From: CBDUEV01 sp965366365
Lineage (GTDB): Bacteria; Actinomycetota; Acidimicrobiia; Spongiisociales; JAENVV01
Direction: 5' to 3'
DNA length: 49,164 nucleotides
Assembly: GCA_965366365.1 (NCBI GenBank)
Contig: CBDUEV010000016.1
Location: 1-49,164, forward strand
Numbering within the stretch: position 1 is the stretch's first letter; every line of letters begins with the position of its first letter. A program made the position numbers and the translations under genes. Of the stretch, positions 38,701 to 46,800 are shown one piece after another. The notes under the pieces were generated by a model, which saw only the letters and a program-made list of their open reading frames with translations, was not told where the DNA came from and ran no database searches.

Positions 38701-40225
38701 TCTCGGAGAGCGCGGCGAGGGGCGTATCGGACCCCATCGAACCGGTCGGGGTCTTACCCTCGGCCTTCGGCTCGAGCACCATGCGCCGGTCTTCGGCGGT
38801 GTAGCCGAAGACACGACCGAACGCCTCGACATCGAGCCGGTCTTCTGGAATCTCATTGAAAGGATCCTGGACGTAGAGGGTCTCGGTCGAGATCCACTCC
38901 CTATACGGCTGGAGCCGGGCGAGAGCCGGCAGCAGTTCGTCGGAGAAGCGCAGAGTGTCGGTGCGGGGATCGAAGACCACCGCTTCCCCGGGACCGAGTT
39001 GGCCCGTCTTGAGCGGCTTCGCTTCCTCCTCCGGGCAGATACCGGCTTCGGATGCCACCAGAAAGACGTCGTTGCTCAACGTCCACCGGGCCGGACGAAG
39101 ACCGTTCCGGTCGACTCCGGCGAGCAGCGATATCCCGTCCGTCGCCGCCACGGCGGCCGGGCCGTCCCAGGGCTCGGACAGGAAGGCGTGGTACTCGTAG
39201 AAGGAGCGAAGTTCGGGCGCCAGGTCGACGACGTTCTCCCACGCCGCCGGCATCAGCATCTCCTTGACGTGGCCGAGGTGGCGCCCACTCCGGACCAGGA
39301 GCTCGAATGCGTTGTCGAGGCTTCCGGAATCCGATTGATCCGCTTGCAGGAAGGGCCGCAGGTCGCGGGAGCGGTCAGCCCACATCGGCGAGCTGGGGTT
39401 CACCTCCCGGGCGGCCATCCATGAGCGATTCGAGTTCACCGTGTTGATTTCCCCATTGTGCGCCAGCGTTCGGAAGGGCTGGGCGATCTCCCACGCCGGG
39501 AAGGTGTTCGTCGAGTAGCGCTGATGGAAGATGGCGAAAGACGTCTCGTAGCTCGGGTCGCGAAGGTCCCAGAAGAAATCCGCCACATGCTTGGCGGCGA
39601 ACAAACCCTTGTAGACGATCGTCCGCGACGAAGCCGAGGCGATGGCGAAACCGGGCAGGTCCATGAGCGTGGCTCGACGTTCGCAGTATTTCCTGGCCAG
39701 GAACAAGCGTCGCTCGAAGTCCTCATGGTCTTCGACGTCGTCAGGGGCCTCGACCATGACCTGCTCGATGACCGGCATCGAGGCCGAGGCCCGGCCGCCG
39801 AGCACCCGCGAGTCTGTCGGCACCGGCCGCCAGCCGAGCACCTTGATGTTCTCGTACTCCAGCGACCCGGCGATCAACTCTCGTGACTCTGTCTCCTGAC
39901 CCGGCGGGAGGAACGCCGTCACCACTCCAAAGCGGCCCGGGGGAGGTACACGCAAGCCGCGATTCCGAAGCTCACGGGCAAAGAGCACGTACGGGATCTC
40001 CGTCAGAAGGCCTGCACCGTCGCCCGTGCCGTCGGCCGCCTTCGCTCCGCGGTGGTCGAGCCGTTCGAGGCATTCCACGGCCAGCCGGACCATCCGGAAG
40101 GTGGCGCGACCGTCCCGAGCGGCGATCATTCCCACGCCACAGGCGTCGCGAAAGCTGGACTGATCGACGAGGGGGAGGTCGCTCAGCGTTCTGGCGGCGC
40201 GATACGCGGCGATGCGGTCAACCAA
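35786..40225 (-). CDS. gltB: glutamate synthase large subunit
   Basis: 1479 residues, full length. Order: class II glutaminase domain starting at ACGVGMIA (Cys29 becomes the N-terminus after removal of a 28-residue propeptide), central domain (about 470-760), FMN-binding synthase domain with GGTGASPL, a [3Fe-4S] cysteine cluster CKMVRQCHENTCPVG (about 1110-1125), and the GXGXG C-terminal domain (about 1240-1440, GGRIVIVPR, MYGATGGKLF). It converts glutamine plus 2-oxoglutarate to two glutamates. The start is TTG, with a strong AGGAGG 5 bases upstream. The small subunit gltD is not in the window. Confidence 0.95.
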   Translation of the reverse strand: MVDRIAAYRAARTLSDLPLVDQSSFRDACGVGMIAARDGRATFRMVRLAVECLERLDHRGAKAADGTGDGAGLLTEIPYVLFARELRNRGLRVPPPGRFGVVTAFLPPGQETESRELIAGSLEYENIKVLGWRPVPTDSRVLGGRASASMPVIEQVMVEAPDDVEDHEDFERRLFLARKYCERRATLMDLPGFAIASASSRTIVYKGLFAAKHVADFFWDLRDPSYETSFAIFHQRYSTNTFPAWEIAQPFRTLAHNGEINTVNSNRSWMAAREVNPSSPMWADRSRDLRPFLQADQSDSGSLDNAFELLVRSGRHLGHVKEMLMPAAWENVVDLAPELRSFYEYHAFLSEPWDGPAAVAATDGISLLAGVDRNGLRPARWTLSNDVFLVASEAGICPEEEAKPLKTGQLGPGEAVVFDPRTDTLRFSDELLPALARLQPYREWISTETLYVQDPFNEIPEDRLDVEAFGRVFGYTAEDRRMVLEPKAEGKTPTGSMGSDTPLAALSETPRRLTHYFHQLFAQVTNPPMDPIREKLVMSLRTYLGRRGSLLEETPQQAALMELASPILSDTELERIARSGDSRFFSYWVAAVFRAEEGPGRLKERLEEIVEEVVFAVRGGASIVILSDRETDAEHAPIPMPLAVSAVHHRLISEGIRLEASIVCATAETRTSHDAAVLLGLGASAINPYLAIEEVRRLAVGPELAVDPVVAQENYRMSMQNGLLKIMSKMGICTLSAYRGSELFELIGLADDVCEAAFLRCPRRVGGIGFEELGRQVLAMHAEWHADAEGLGGFYKHRRGGAVHVTSPSVVLRLQKAVRSGDMAEWAEYIEAIEDRPPSQLRDLLRFREVTPVPLDEVEPVERIMRRFVTAAMSLGALSKEAHEALAEATSMVGGLSNSGEGGENPARFGTPRNSDIKQVASGRFGVTPGYLSSAEEYQIKMAQGSKPGEGGQLPGHKVTREIAWLRHTEPGVSLISPPPHHDIYSIEDLAQLIYDLKAFKPTARVSVKLVSEPGVGTVAVGVAKAQADAITISGSDGGTGASPLVSIKHAGSPWELGIAEAHQVLIANGLRARVALETDGGIRTGRDVVIAALLGAERFGFGTLPLLALGCKMVRQCHENTCPVGIATQREDLRAKFTGAPDQVVQLFRMLAEEVRGHLASLGVRAIEEMIGRADLLEPVDPDNPVAASLAPLLVRADGRRRHPGYVRIERSELSERLVREARHAVETGAPIDLAFPITNEDRTIGSTLAGEIAARYGDSGLESGTINVRLAGTAGQSFGAWLVEGISLRLDGPANDYVGKGMGGGRIVIVPRQGADAPTAHAGGNAVMYGATGGKLFMSGTAGQRFCVRNSGGWAVVEGISDHGCEYMTGGTAVVLGPVGRNFGAGMTGGIAYVWDPESTLNTRVAESAPSMRRLGESDATVLRAILEEHVRETGSRVAQAILDDWDRNLTRFWVLATRGSVPVHPTSHPDAVSTGA

Positions 40226-40263
40226 TGCCTCCTCCTTTCAGCGTCCCGAGAAACGAATCCCGA

Positions 40264-40269
40264 ATCTTA
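40264..40269 (-). promoter_or_regulatory. gltB: possible -10 box for gltB
   Basis: TAAGAT on the minus strand, 38 bases before the TTG start. The surrounding A/T-rich patch (TATTC, TATGGT) offers other -10 candidates. Confidence 0.3.
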
Positions 40270-40323
40270 CTCGCCTATGCGAATACCATATTCTGGCAGA
40301 GCTCGACACGCAGACTAGATCAG

Positions 40324-40329
40324 TAACCT
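40324..40329 (+). promoter_or_regulatory. -10 box of a leaderless promoter for the Rossmann-fold protein
   Basis: TAACCT, 6 bases, then ATG 40336. Confidence 0.4.
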
Positions 40330-40335
40330 GACCGC

Positions 40336-40821
40336 ATGCCAGTACTCGTTGTTGGAGCGGACACCCCACTGGGAGACCAGGTCATGGCCGTTCTCGTTCA
40401 CCGTGAGGGTGAGGTTCGTGCTTTTGTCAGCGACCCTGAAGCCGGCAGTCGGTTGAAGAGCCAGGCGGTCAAGGTGGCGATCGGCGACGTCTCGGATTCC
40501 TCCCACGTCGGGGCGGCTGCCCTCCATTGTTTCTCGGTCGTGCTGCTCACCGAGGCGGCCAAGGACGAGAGGGAACGCTCCTTCGCTGCAACGCCTGGGC
40601 TGGTGCTCGAAGCATGGGCGGAGGCGATCGCCGAGTCGGGTGCGGAGCGGGTCATCTGGGTGGAGACCGCCGGCACGGAGGGCAGCGCCAAGCTGCTCGG
40701 CGACCTCGGCATCGAAGTGGCCGTGGTTCCGGCCGGAACCTCAGGGTCGGCCGACCTCATCGTCGAACTCGACGACCTCGCCAAGGTTCCGCCGCGCTAT
40801 CTGCTGGCGAGGTCGAGCTAG
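40336..40821 (+). CDS. small NAD(P)-binding Rossmann-fold protein (NmrA-like)
   Basis: 161 residues. The start MPVLVVGADTPLGDQVMAVL is a Rossmann beta-alpha-beta with GADTPLG in place of GATGxxG, followed by VKVAIGDVSDSSHV and VIWVETAG. It resembles the N-terminal half of NmrA/SDR-like proteins, but is about half their length and lacks a YxxxK catalytic pair, so it is more likely a redox sensor or regulator than an enzyme. Its stop codon shares CTAG with the convergent M23 gene. Confidence 0.6.
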   Translation: MPVLVVGADTPLGDQVMAVLVHREGEVRAFVSDPEAGSRLKSQAVKVAIGDVSDSSHVGAAALHCFSVVLLTEAAKDERERSFAATPGLVLEAWAEAIAESGAERVIWVETAGTEGSAKLLGDLGIEVAVVPAGTSGSADLIVELDDLAKVPPRYLLARSS

Positions 40822-41408
40822 CGGAAGGGCGTCTCGCCTGCGTCGATGGCCGACTCCAACACCCAACGTTCTTGGGCGGCGAGGAGATACGGATACGGGT
40901 CGATCGGCCGGTTGTCGAGCCGCAGTTCGAAGTGTGTGTGGTGGTGGGTACCTTCGGCATTTCCGCTGTTCCCCACGTACCCGATCACCTGCCCGGCGGC
41001 CACGTAGTCCCCCACCTCGAGTCCCTCGACGAAGGCGGTCAACGCCCCGCCTCGACCGTTGTTCGTTCCTGGATCATCGTTGTCGAGATGCAGGTACCAG
41101 GTCGAATAGTCGTCGGCGTGATCGATCACGATGTAGTAGCCGCTGCGGGCAGACGAGCGCATTCGTCGTATTTTGCCGTCTGCGGCGGCCAGCACGGGTG
41201 TGCGGTGATCGGCAAAGACGTCCACTCCCTGATGGGTCCGGCCGTCGGGTTTCGCATGGCCGAACTCAGGGAGGAACGTGGTGCTCGGGCCAGGCTGAAA
41301 GAACACCATGACGAAGGCCTCTCGTTCGCCTGGAACCTCGGCCGAAGCCGGCATGGCCATCGCCACCGCCAGCGCGGTGACGACGGCGACCGTCAAGATT
41401 CGTCGCAT
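40818..41408 (-). CDS. secreted M23 (LytM-type) peptidase
   Basis: 196 residues with a Sec signal peptide (MRRILTVAVVTALAVAMAMPASA, cleavage near residue 23). The M23 zinc motifs are HQGVDVFAD (HxxxD) and HHHTHFEL (HxH), both intact, so it should cut peptidoglycan cross-bridges or related peptides outside the cell. The domain is close to minimal, with no wall-binding repeats. It ends in the same CTAG as the convergent gene. The gene upstream on the same strand, 42 bases away, also encodes a secreted protein; the two may be co-transcribed. Confidence 0.85.
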   Translation of the reverse strand: MRRILTVAVVTALAVAMAMPASAEVPGEREAFVMVFFQPGPSTTFLPEFGHAKPDGRTHQGVDVFADHRTPVLAAADGKIRRMRSSARSGYYIVIDHADDYSTWYLHLDNDDPGTNNGRGGALTAFVEGLEVGDYVAAGQVIGYVGNSGNAEGTHHHTHFELRLDNRPIDPYPYLLAAQERWVLESAIDAGETPFR

Positions 41409-41450
41409 GGCTCAGTCATCGGGATCGGGGGGAAGTTTGCACGAGGGGCG

Positions 41451-42092
41451 CTACTTGTTCTTGTTCTTGCCCTTGGCCTTGCCGTTGTTGCTCTTCTCTG
41501 GCTTGGCCGGCTTGTTGGCGTTCTTCGCCTTTTTCGTCTTGGGGCCATCGTCGAGATCCTCCGACTCGGCCGGCGAGTCGTCGCCAACCTTGCCGAAGTC
41601 GGTCTTGGCGACCTGAGAGACCAGCTGACCCTTCGGCCCGTCGACGTCGGAGTTCTTCAACGCGTGGACAAAAGCAGAGACCACCGATCCGTGATTGACC
41701 TTTCCGCTCGGACCGACGACCGAGATCGTGTTGCACTCCGACACGACCAACTCGGACTCTTCCTCGGTCTCGGAGGCGACGGATTCGCCCGCAGCCTCTT
41801 CGCCTTCGACCTCGTCCGTCGGTGCGCAGTCGAGGCCGATCCCAAAGGTCAGTTCTCCGGTCTCGTCGTCGAACCACAGCGACAGCTCATCTTCTGCTAC
41901 GAGCGACTCTGGATCTTCTTCTTCGACTTCTTCGGCTTCGGCGACCGGTTCATCGGGACACTCGTAGCTCGGGACGCCGTTGATGAGCTCGAAGCAGACC
42001 CTGCCATCGTCCGAGGACTCTGCCCCGGCCGGTAGTGCCGCCAAGGACGCCAACACCAGCGCCATGGCCACGAGAACGGTTGCCTTTTTCAT
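41451..42092 (-). CDS. secreted protein with acidic middle and Lys/Asn-rich tail
   Basis: 213 residues. A clear signal peptide (MKKATVLVAMALVLASLAALPAGA) is followed by a Glu-rich region (EEVEEEDPE, EVEGEEAAGE, SETEEESE), a short neutral block (NTISVVGPSGKVNHGSVVSA) and a strongly basic tail (KTKKAKNANKPAKP then KGKNKNK). Four cysteines may form two disulfides. No known domain was recognised. The charge layout would let the tail bind anionic wall polymers or nucleic acid while the acidic part binds cations. GAGGAG fixes the start. It lies just upstream of the M23 peptidase gene. Confidence 0.65.
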   Translation of the reverse strand: MKKATVLVAMALVLASLAALPAGAESSDDGRVCFELINGVPSYECPDEPVAEAEEVEEEDPESLVAEDELSLWFDDETGELTFGIGLDCAPTDEVEGEEAAGESVASETEEESELVVSECNTISVVGPSGKVNHGSVVSAFVHALKNSDVDGPKGQLVSQVAKTDFGKVGDDSPAESEDLDDGPKTKKAKNANKPAKPEKSNNGKAKGKNKNK

Positions 42093-42200
42093 CGCATACT
42101 CCTCAGGGTCATTCCCCGTACCAGTCGCGCCAAGGCCCGGGGCGTTACACCCAGCCCTATCGACCATCCCTTGAAAACCTTGAGCCGGGCACCAGGCGCG

Positions 42201-42206
42201 TAGCCT
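42201..42206 (+). promoter_or_regulatory. -10 box of a leaderless promoter for the alcohol dehydrogenase
   Basis: TAGCCT, 6 bases, then ATG 42213. Confidence 0.4.
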
Positions 42207-42212
42207 GGGTGG

Positions 42213-43235
42213 ATGCGATCACAAGCAGTACGTTTCCACGGTGTCGGCGACCTGCGCCTCGAGTTGGTCGACCTGGATGAGCCGGGCGCCGGGGAGGTGC
42301 TCATGCGAGTCAAGGCATGCGGGGTGTGCGGATCCGACTTCCATTTCGTGGACGGAACCGCCCATCCGCGGCAGGTTCCCGTCACGCTGGGGCACGAGGT
42401 GGCGGGCACGGTGGTGACCAGCCGAGACCGCACATGGCAACCAGGCGACGACGTCATTGCACTGGCCGGACTCTCATGTGGCTCGTGTCGCGCCTGCGCC
42501 GACCTCCGCCCGATGCTGTGTGAGCGGTTACGGCTCCTCGGCATCGATATCGACGGCGGTCTTGCCGACTTCATGCTGGTGTCGGGCGATGCGCTGGTCG
42601 CCAAGCCCAGCTCTCTCTCGTGGGCAGTGGCCGCTACCGCTCCGGATGCGGCGGCGACAGCCTGTCACGCCGCCGCCTGCCGGGGCGAGGTTCGACCGGG
42701 GAACACGGTGGCCGTCGTCGGTCTGGGCGGGCTGGGGGGCTATGGAGCCCAGATCGCCAAGCTGCTCGGCGCTGCGCCCGTCATCGCCATCGACTCCGAC
42801 CCGGTGGCGGTCGAGAACGCCGTGGCAGCGGGGGCAGACGAAGGAATGGTGGTCACCCCTGGTGAATCGGTCGGCCGCAGGGTGAAGATGATGACCGACG
42901 GCGGTGTCGATGTTGCGCTCGAATTCGTGGGAAGGAGCGAAACCGTCGACGCGGCTCTCAAGTCGATCCGACCGGGAGGGAGGGCGGTGGTGGTTGGCGT
43001 GGGTCCGGAGCCCCTGCACACGCTGCCGCCGGTGTTGTGGTCGAATCACGAGTATTCCCTGGTGGGGTCTTTCGGCTCCCACGACTTCGATCTCACCCAG
43101 GTCCTCACCTGGCTGAGCACCGGGGCGCTGCACCCACCTCCGTTTCAGGAGGTTTCATTGACCGACGCTGTACCGGCCATCGAGCGAAGTACCGAATCGG
43201 GGGTCGAGGGCGGCCGTCTCATCGTGGTGCCCTGA
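42213..43235 (+). CDS. zinc-dependent medium-chain alcohol dehydrogenase
   Basis: 340 residues. Catalytic zinc ligands lie in CGVCGSD (Cys39) and GHEVAG (His61, Glu62); four structural-zinc cysteines are Cys89, Cys92, Cys95 and Cys103; the cofactor site is VVGLGGLGGYGAQ with an Asp (AIDSD) after the second strand, which favours NAD over NADP. Substrate unknown; sorbitol/threonine-dehydrogenase-like and generic alcohol dehydrogenases share these features. It converges on the ABC exporter gene with 23 bases between stops. Confidence 0.88.
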   Translation: MRSQAVRFHGVGDLRLELVDLDEPGAGEVLMRVKACGVCGSDFHFVDGTAHPRQVPVTLGHEVAGTVVTSRDRTWQPGDDVIALAGLSCGSCRACADLRPMLCERLRLLGIDIDGGLADFMLVSGDALVAKPSSLSWAVAATAPDAAATACHAAACRGEVRPGNTVAVVGLGGLGGYGAQIAKLLGAAPVIAIDSDPVAVENAVAAGADEGMVVTPGESVGRRVKMMTDGGVDVALEFVGRSETVDAALKSIRPGGRAVVVGVGPEPLHTLPPVLWSNHEYSLVGSFGSHDFDLTQVLTWLSTGALHPPPFQEVSLTDAVPAIERSTESGVEGGRLIVVP

Positions 43236-43258
43236 ACCCCGGACCTCCGGCCCGAGCC

Positions 43259-45031
43259 TCACCGTTTGCCGGCTTCCCAGACCTCCTTGAGGTGGGCGTA
43301 GGCGCCTCCTGCCGCGATCAGCTCTTCATGGGGGCCCACCTCCACGATCCGACCACCGTCCATCACCACCACCCGGTCGGCGCGCTCGGCCGTCGCCAAC
43401 CGGTGAGCGATCACGATGGCCGTCCGTCCGGCGAGAAGTGTGGACAGGGCGCCCTCAACCGTCTCCTCTGTTTCGGGGTCGAGGTTGGAGGTCGCTTCGT
43501 CGAGCACGATCACGGTGGGGTCGGCCAGCAGCGCTCGGGCGAGCGCCACCAGCTGCCGTTCGCCTGACGAGAGCCTGCTTCCCCGTTCACGCAGCTCTGT
43601 GTCCAACCCGTCGGGCAAGCTGCGGACCCAGTCGTCGATGCCAACCGCCTCACACACCGCCCAGAGTTCCTCCTCGGTCGCCTCGCGGCGGGTATATGAG
43701 ATGTTGTCGCGGAGCGAGCCGCTGAACAGGAAGCCCTCCTGGGGAACCATCGCCACGTGGCGCCGCAGGTCCTGTGTGGATAGGTGACGCAGGTCACGAC
43801 CGCCGAGGGTGACAGTGCCTGCCGTAGGGTCGTAGAAGCGCATCGCCAGCTTGGCAATGGTGCTCTTGCCGGCACCCGTCTCGCCCACCACCGCCACTCG
43901 TTCACCCGGCGCCACCACGAGATTGGTGTCCATGATGACGGGGACCGCCGGGTCGTACCCGAACTCCACGTCGATGAATCCCACTTCGCCGGCCAGGAGG
44001 CCGGCTGGGACGGGATCCTCGGGTTCGGCGATCGCCGGTTGCCGGTCCAAGATCCCGAACAGTTTGGACAGGGCCGCCAGGGCCGCCTGGAGCAGGTTGT
44101 ACACGTTGGAGAGCTGGATGATCGGCTCGAAGAACCAGTTGAGGTACAAGAGGAACGCCAGAAGAGACCCGGCGGTCATCTCGCCGGCCAGGACTCGCCT
44201 GCCTCCGAAGAACAGGATGACGGCGGTCCCGACGGTGCGCAGGAAATCCACTGCCGGGAAATACGTCGAGATTGCCTTCGCTGCCGCGATATTGGCGTCG
44301 TAGTAGCGCTCGTTGACACGGCCGAACTCCACCACTTGGCGAGCCTCCTGGGTGTAGGCCTGAACGACCCGCACCCCCGATATCCCCTCCTGGATGGCTC
44401 CGAGCACCTGGCCGATCTGCTCACGAACCTGTTGGTAGGCGGAGTCGGCGAATCGCCGGAACACGACGGACACTCCGAGCAGAGGAGGCATCAGCGCCAG
44501 CACGATCCACGCCAGTTGCACGTCCACGAAGAACATCGCCACGGTCACACCGATCACGGTCAGCGTGCTCGTGATCACATTGACAGCGCCCTCCTTGACG
44601 AACTGGGCGAGCGCCTCGATGTCCGAGGTCATGCGCGCCACCAGCACGCCCGACTTGTTCTTGGAGTAGAAGTCGAGATCGAGCCGGATGAGCCGGTCGA
44701 ACGCCCCCACCCGAAGATCTCGCAGGAATCGTTCTCCTACGCCGGCCACCCAGTACTGGGAAACGAGCTGGGAAACGTACTGAACCGCCACCACCGCGAC
44801 GAATACCACCGCGGCGACCAGGACGCCGCGGCGATCGCCGGCCAGCACTCCGTCGTCCACACCGCTCCGCACGACGAGCGGGCCGGCCAAGCGGGCGGCC
44901 GTGGCGAGAACGGTCGCCACCGCAGCCCCCACCGCCGGCCACAACAGGTGCCGGCCGTACCGGGCCGCTTTCCCCAGCAGCTCAAGGGCACCTTCCGATC
45001 GATCGTCGCCTGACCCGAAACGTGCGTACAT
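43259..45031 (-). CDS. ABC exporter half-transporter B (canonical Walker B)
   Basis: 590 residues: six membrane helices (about 25-300) then an ATPase domain. Walker A GETGAGKST, Q-loop VPQEGFLFSG, signature LSSGERQLVALARAL and Walker B VIVLDEATSNLD with the catalytic Glu, then AHRLATAE. It starts inside the stop of the partner half-transporter (TGATG). The signature is LSSGE rather than LSGGQ. Together the two form a heterodimeric exporter of lipids, peptides or drugs; the substrate is unknown. Confidence 0.9.
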   Translation of the reverse strand: MYARFGSGDDRSEGALELLGKAARYGRHLLWPAVGAAVATVLATAARLAGPLVVRSGVDDGVLAGDRRGVLVAAVVFVAVVAVQYVSQLVSQYWVAGVGERFLRDLRVGAFDRLIRLDLDFYSKNKSGVLVARMTSDIEALAQFVKEGAVNVITSTLTVIGVTVAMFFVDVQLAWIVLALMPPLLGVSVVFRRFADSAYQQVREQIGQVLGAIQEGISGVRVVQAYTQEARQVVEFGRVNERYYDANIAAAKAISTYFPAVDFLRTVGTAVILFFGGRRVLAGEMTAGSLLAFLLYLNWFFEPIIQLSNVYNLLQAALAALSKLFGILDRQPAIAEPEDPVPAGLLAGEVGFIDVEFGYDPAVPVIMDTNLVVAPGERVAVVGETGAGKSTIAKLAMRFYDPTAGTVTLGGRDLRHLSTQDLRRHVAMVPQEGFLFSGSLRDNISYTRREATEEELWAVCEAVGIDDWVRSLPDGLDTELRERGSRLSSGERQLVALARALLADPTVIVLDEATSNLDPETEETVEGALSTLLAGRTAIVIAHRLATAERADRVVVMDGGRIVEVGPHEELIAAGGAYAHLKEVWEAGKR

Positions 45032-46800
45032 CAGGTCGTCTCCGCAGGAAGGCTCTCGAAAGCGTCGGTATCCGCCAGAACCTCCCCGTAGCGGGGAACG
45101 GTCCTGAGGAGCTCGTCGTGGGACCCGATGGCTGCGACGCGGCCCTCATCGATGAGGATGACCTGGTCAGCCAAGGACAACGTAGAGGGACGATGAGCGA
45201 TGATCACGGTGGTGCGCCCCTCCATCACCGTACGGAGCGCCGACCGAATCTCCTCCTCCGTGACGGCGTCGACCGAACTCGTGGCGTCATCGAGGATGAG
45301 GACGCGCGGGTCGCGCAGGACGGCCCGGGCGAGAGCGATTCTCTGTCTTTGGCCACCGGACAGGGAGTACCCACGCTCCCCCACCGTCGTGTCGTATCCG
45401 GCCGGCAGGTCGGTGATGAACTCGTGAGCCTGGGCGAGCCGGGCGGCAAGCCTGATCTGCTCCGGGCCGGCCTCCGGCGCTCCAAAAGCGATGTTCTCGG
45501 CGATGGTCGCCGAGAAGAGAAAGGTCTCCTCGAACACCACCGCTACCTCGGTCCGCAAGTCATCGAGGGGGATCCGGCGCACGTCGACGCCGTCGATGGC
45601 CACGCAACCGCCGGTCACGTCGTAGAAACGGGGCAGGAGATAGGCCAGTGTGGTCTTTCCTGAGCCTGTGGCGCCCACCACCGCCACCGAGGACCCGCCG
45701 GCCACCCGCAGATCGACGCCGTCGAGCACCGGCGGGCCCTCTGGATAGGAGAACAAGACACCGGACATGCGGATTTCTCCCGGACCGCCGTCGGGGAGCT
45801 GAACCGGATCGACCGGATCGACGATCTCGGGAGCTGTCTTGAGGAGTTCCAGAACTCGGGCACCGGCGGCGGCCGCGCGCGGCAACTCGGCAAAGAACCA
45901 ACCGGTGATCCGCAAGGGGAAGTTGAGGATCACCATGAACTCGGTGAACGCTACGAACTGGCCGAGGCGGAGACTGCCGTCGATGACCAACAGACCTCCC
46001 ACCGCCAGGATCACCACCGTGGCGAGTGGCGCCACCGCCTCGAACATCGGCACGAAGATCGCTCGATCGCGCACCAGGTCCATCGACTTGCTGAAGATGC
46101 GGCGTGCCACCCGATCCACTTTTTCGACTTCCGCAGCCTCGGCGCCGTACGACTTCACAACCCTCACTCCGGTGACAGCCTCTTCCACCACGGATGACAT
46201 GTCTGCCAGCCTCTGCTGCACCTCGAAAGAAGTGGCGATGACCCGACGGGCATAGGTGTTCGCAATGAACAACAACAGGGGGATCGCCAACGACACCAGG
46301 GCGCCCAACAACGGATGCATCGAGATCATGGCGACCACCACCACCACGAACATGCCCAGGTTGGCGACGGTGATCGGCAGCATGGCAAAGATCAGCCGGA
46401 CCTGCCCGAGATCCGTCGAGGCTCGCGACATGAGTTCCCCGGTCGAGACCTGATCGTGAAAGGCGAACTGCAGGCGCTGGGTGTGCTCAAAAATGCGATT
46501 TCGGAGGTCCGTTTCGGCGCGATACGACAAAACGAACGCAAAGAAGCGGCGGCCCCCGACGCCGAGCGCCTTGATGAGTCCCAAGCCGAGCATCACGATG
46601 AGCAGCACGTTCATGGAACTCGCATCGCCACCCCGTATCGAGTCGATCACCTGTGCCGTGATGAGTGGGATCGCCACCACGAGGCCCATCCAGACGAGTG
46701 CGAACACCACACTGAGGACGGACTCCCTGCGGTACTGGAGCAGGGTCCTGCCCAACAACCGGATCCCCCGCCGCGTGGCCGGATCAGCCCAGGCGCTCAC
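45031..46800 (-). CDS. ABC exporter half-transporter A (degenerate Walker B)
   Basis: 589 residues: membrane domain with six helices, then an ATPase domain with Walker A GATGSGKTT, signature YSLSGGQRQRIALARAV, and Walker B VLILDDATSSVD in which Asp replaces the catalytic Glu, then AHRPSTL. The GTG start at 46800 overlaps the yihY-type stop as GTGA; the longer upstream frame is not needed. It pairs with the next gene as the half carrying the degenerate nucleotide site. See the finding on the composite site. Confidence 0.88.
   Translation of the reverse strand: MSAWADPATRRGIRLLGRTLLQYRRESVLSVVFALVWMGLVVAIPLITAQVIDSIRGGDASSMNVLLIVMLGLGLIKALGVGGRRFFAFVLSYRAETDLRNRIFEHTQRLQFAFHDQVSTGELMSRASTDLGQVRLIFAMLPITVANLGMFVVVVVAMISMHPLLGALVSLAIPLLLFIANTYARRVIATSFEVQQRLADMSSVVEEAVTGVRVVKSYGAEAAEVEKVDRVARRIFSKSMDLVRDRAIFVPMFEAVAPLATVVILAVGGLLVIDGSLRLGQFVAFTEFMVILNFPLRITGWFFAELPRAAAAGARVLELLKTAPEIVDPVDPVQLPDGGPGEIRMSGVLFSYPEGPPVLDGVDLRVAGGSSVAVVGATGSGKTTLAYLLPRFYDVTGGCVAIDGVDVRRIPLDDLRTEVAVVFEETFLFSATIAENIAFGAPEAGPEQIRLAARLAQAHEFITDLPAGYDTTVGERGYSLSGGQRQRIALARAVLRDPRVLILDDATSSVDAVTEEEIRSALRTVMEGRTTVIIAHRPSTLSLADQVILIDEGRVAAIGSHDELLRTVPRYGEVLADTDAFESLPAETT

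Noticed and set aside
37577..39424. Plus-strand open frame of 615 codons inside gltB
   Set aside because: Shadow of the third codon position of gltB; no ribosome site or domain.
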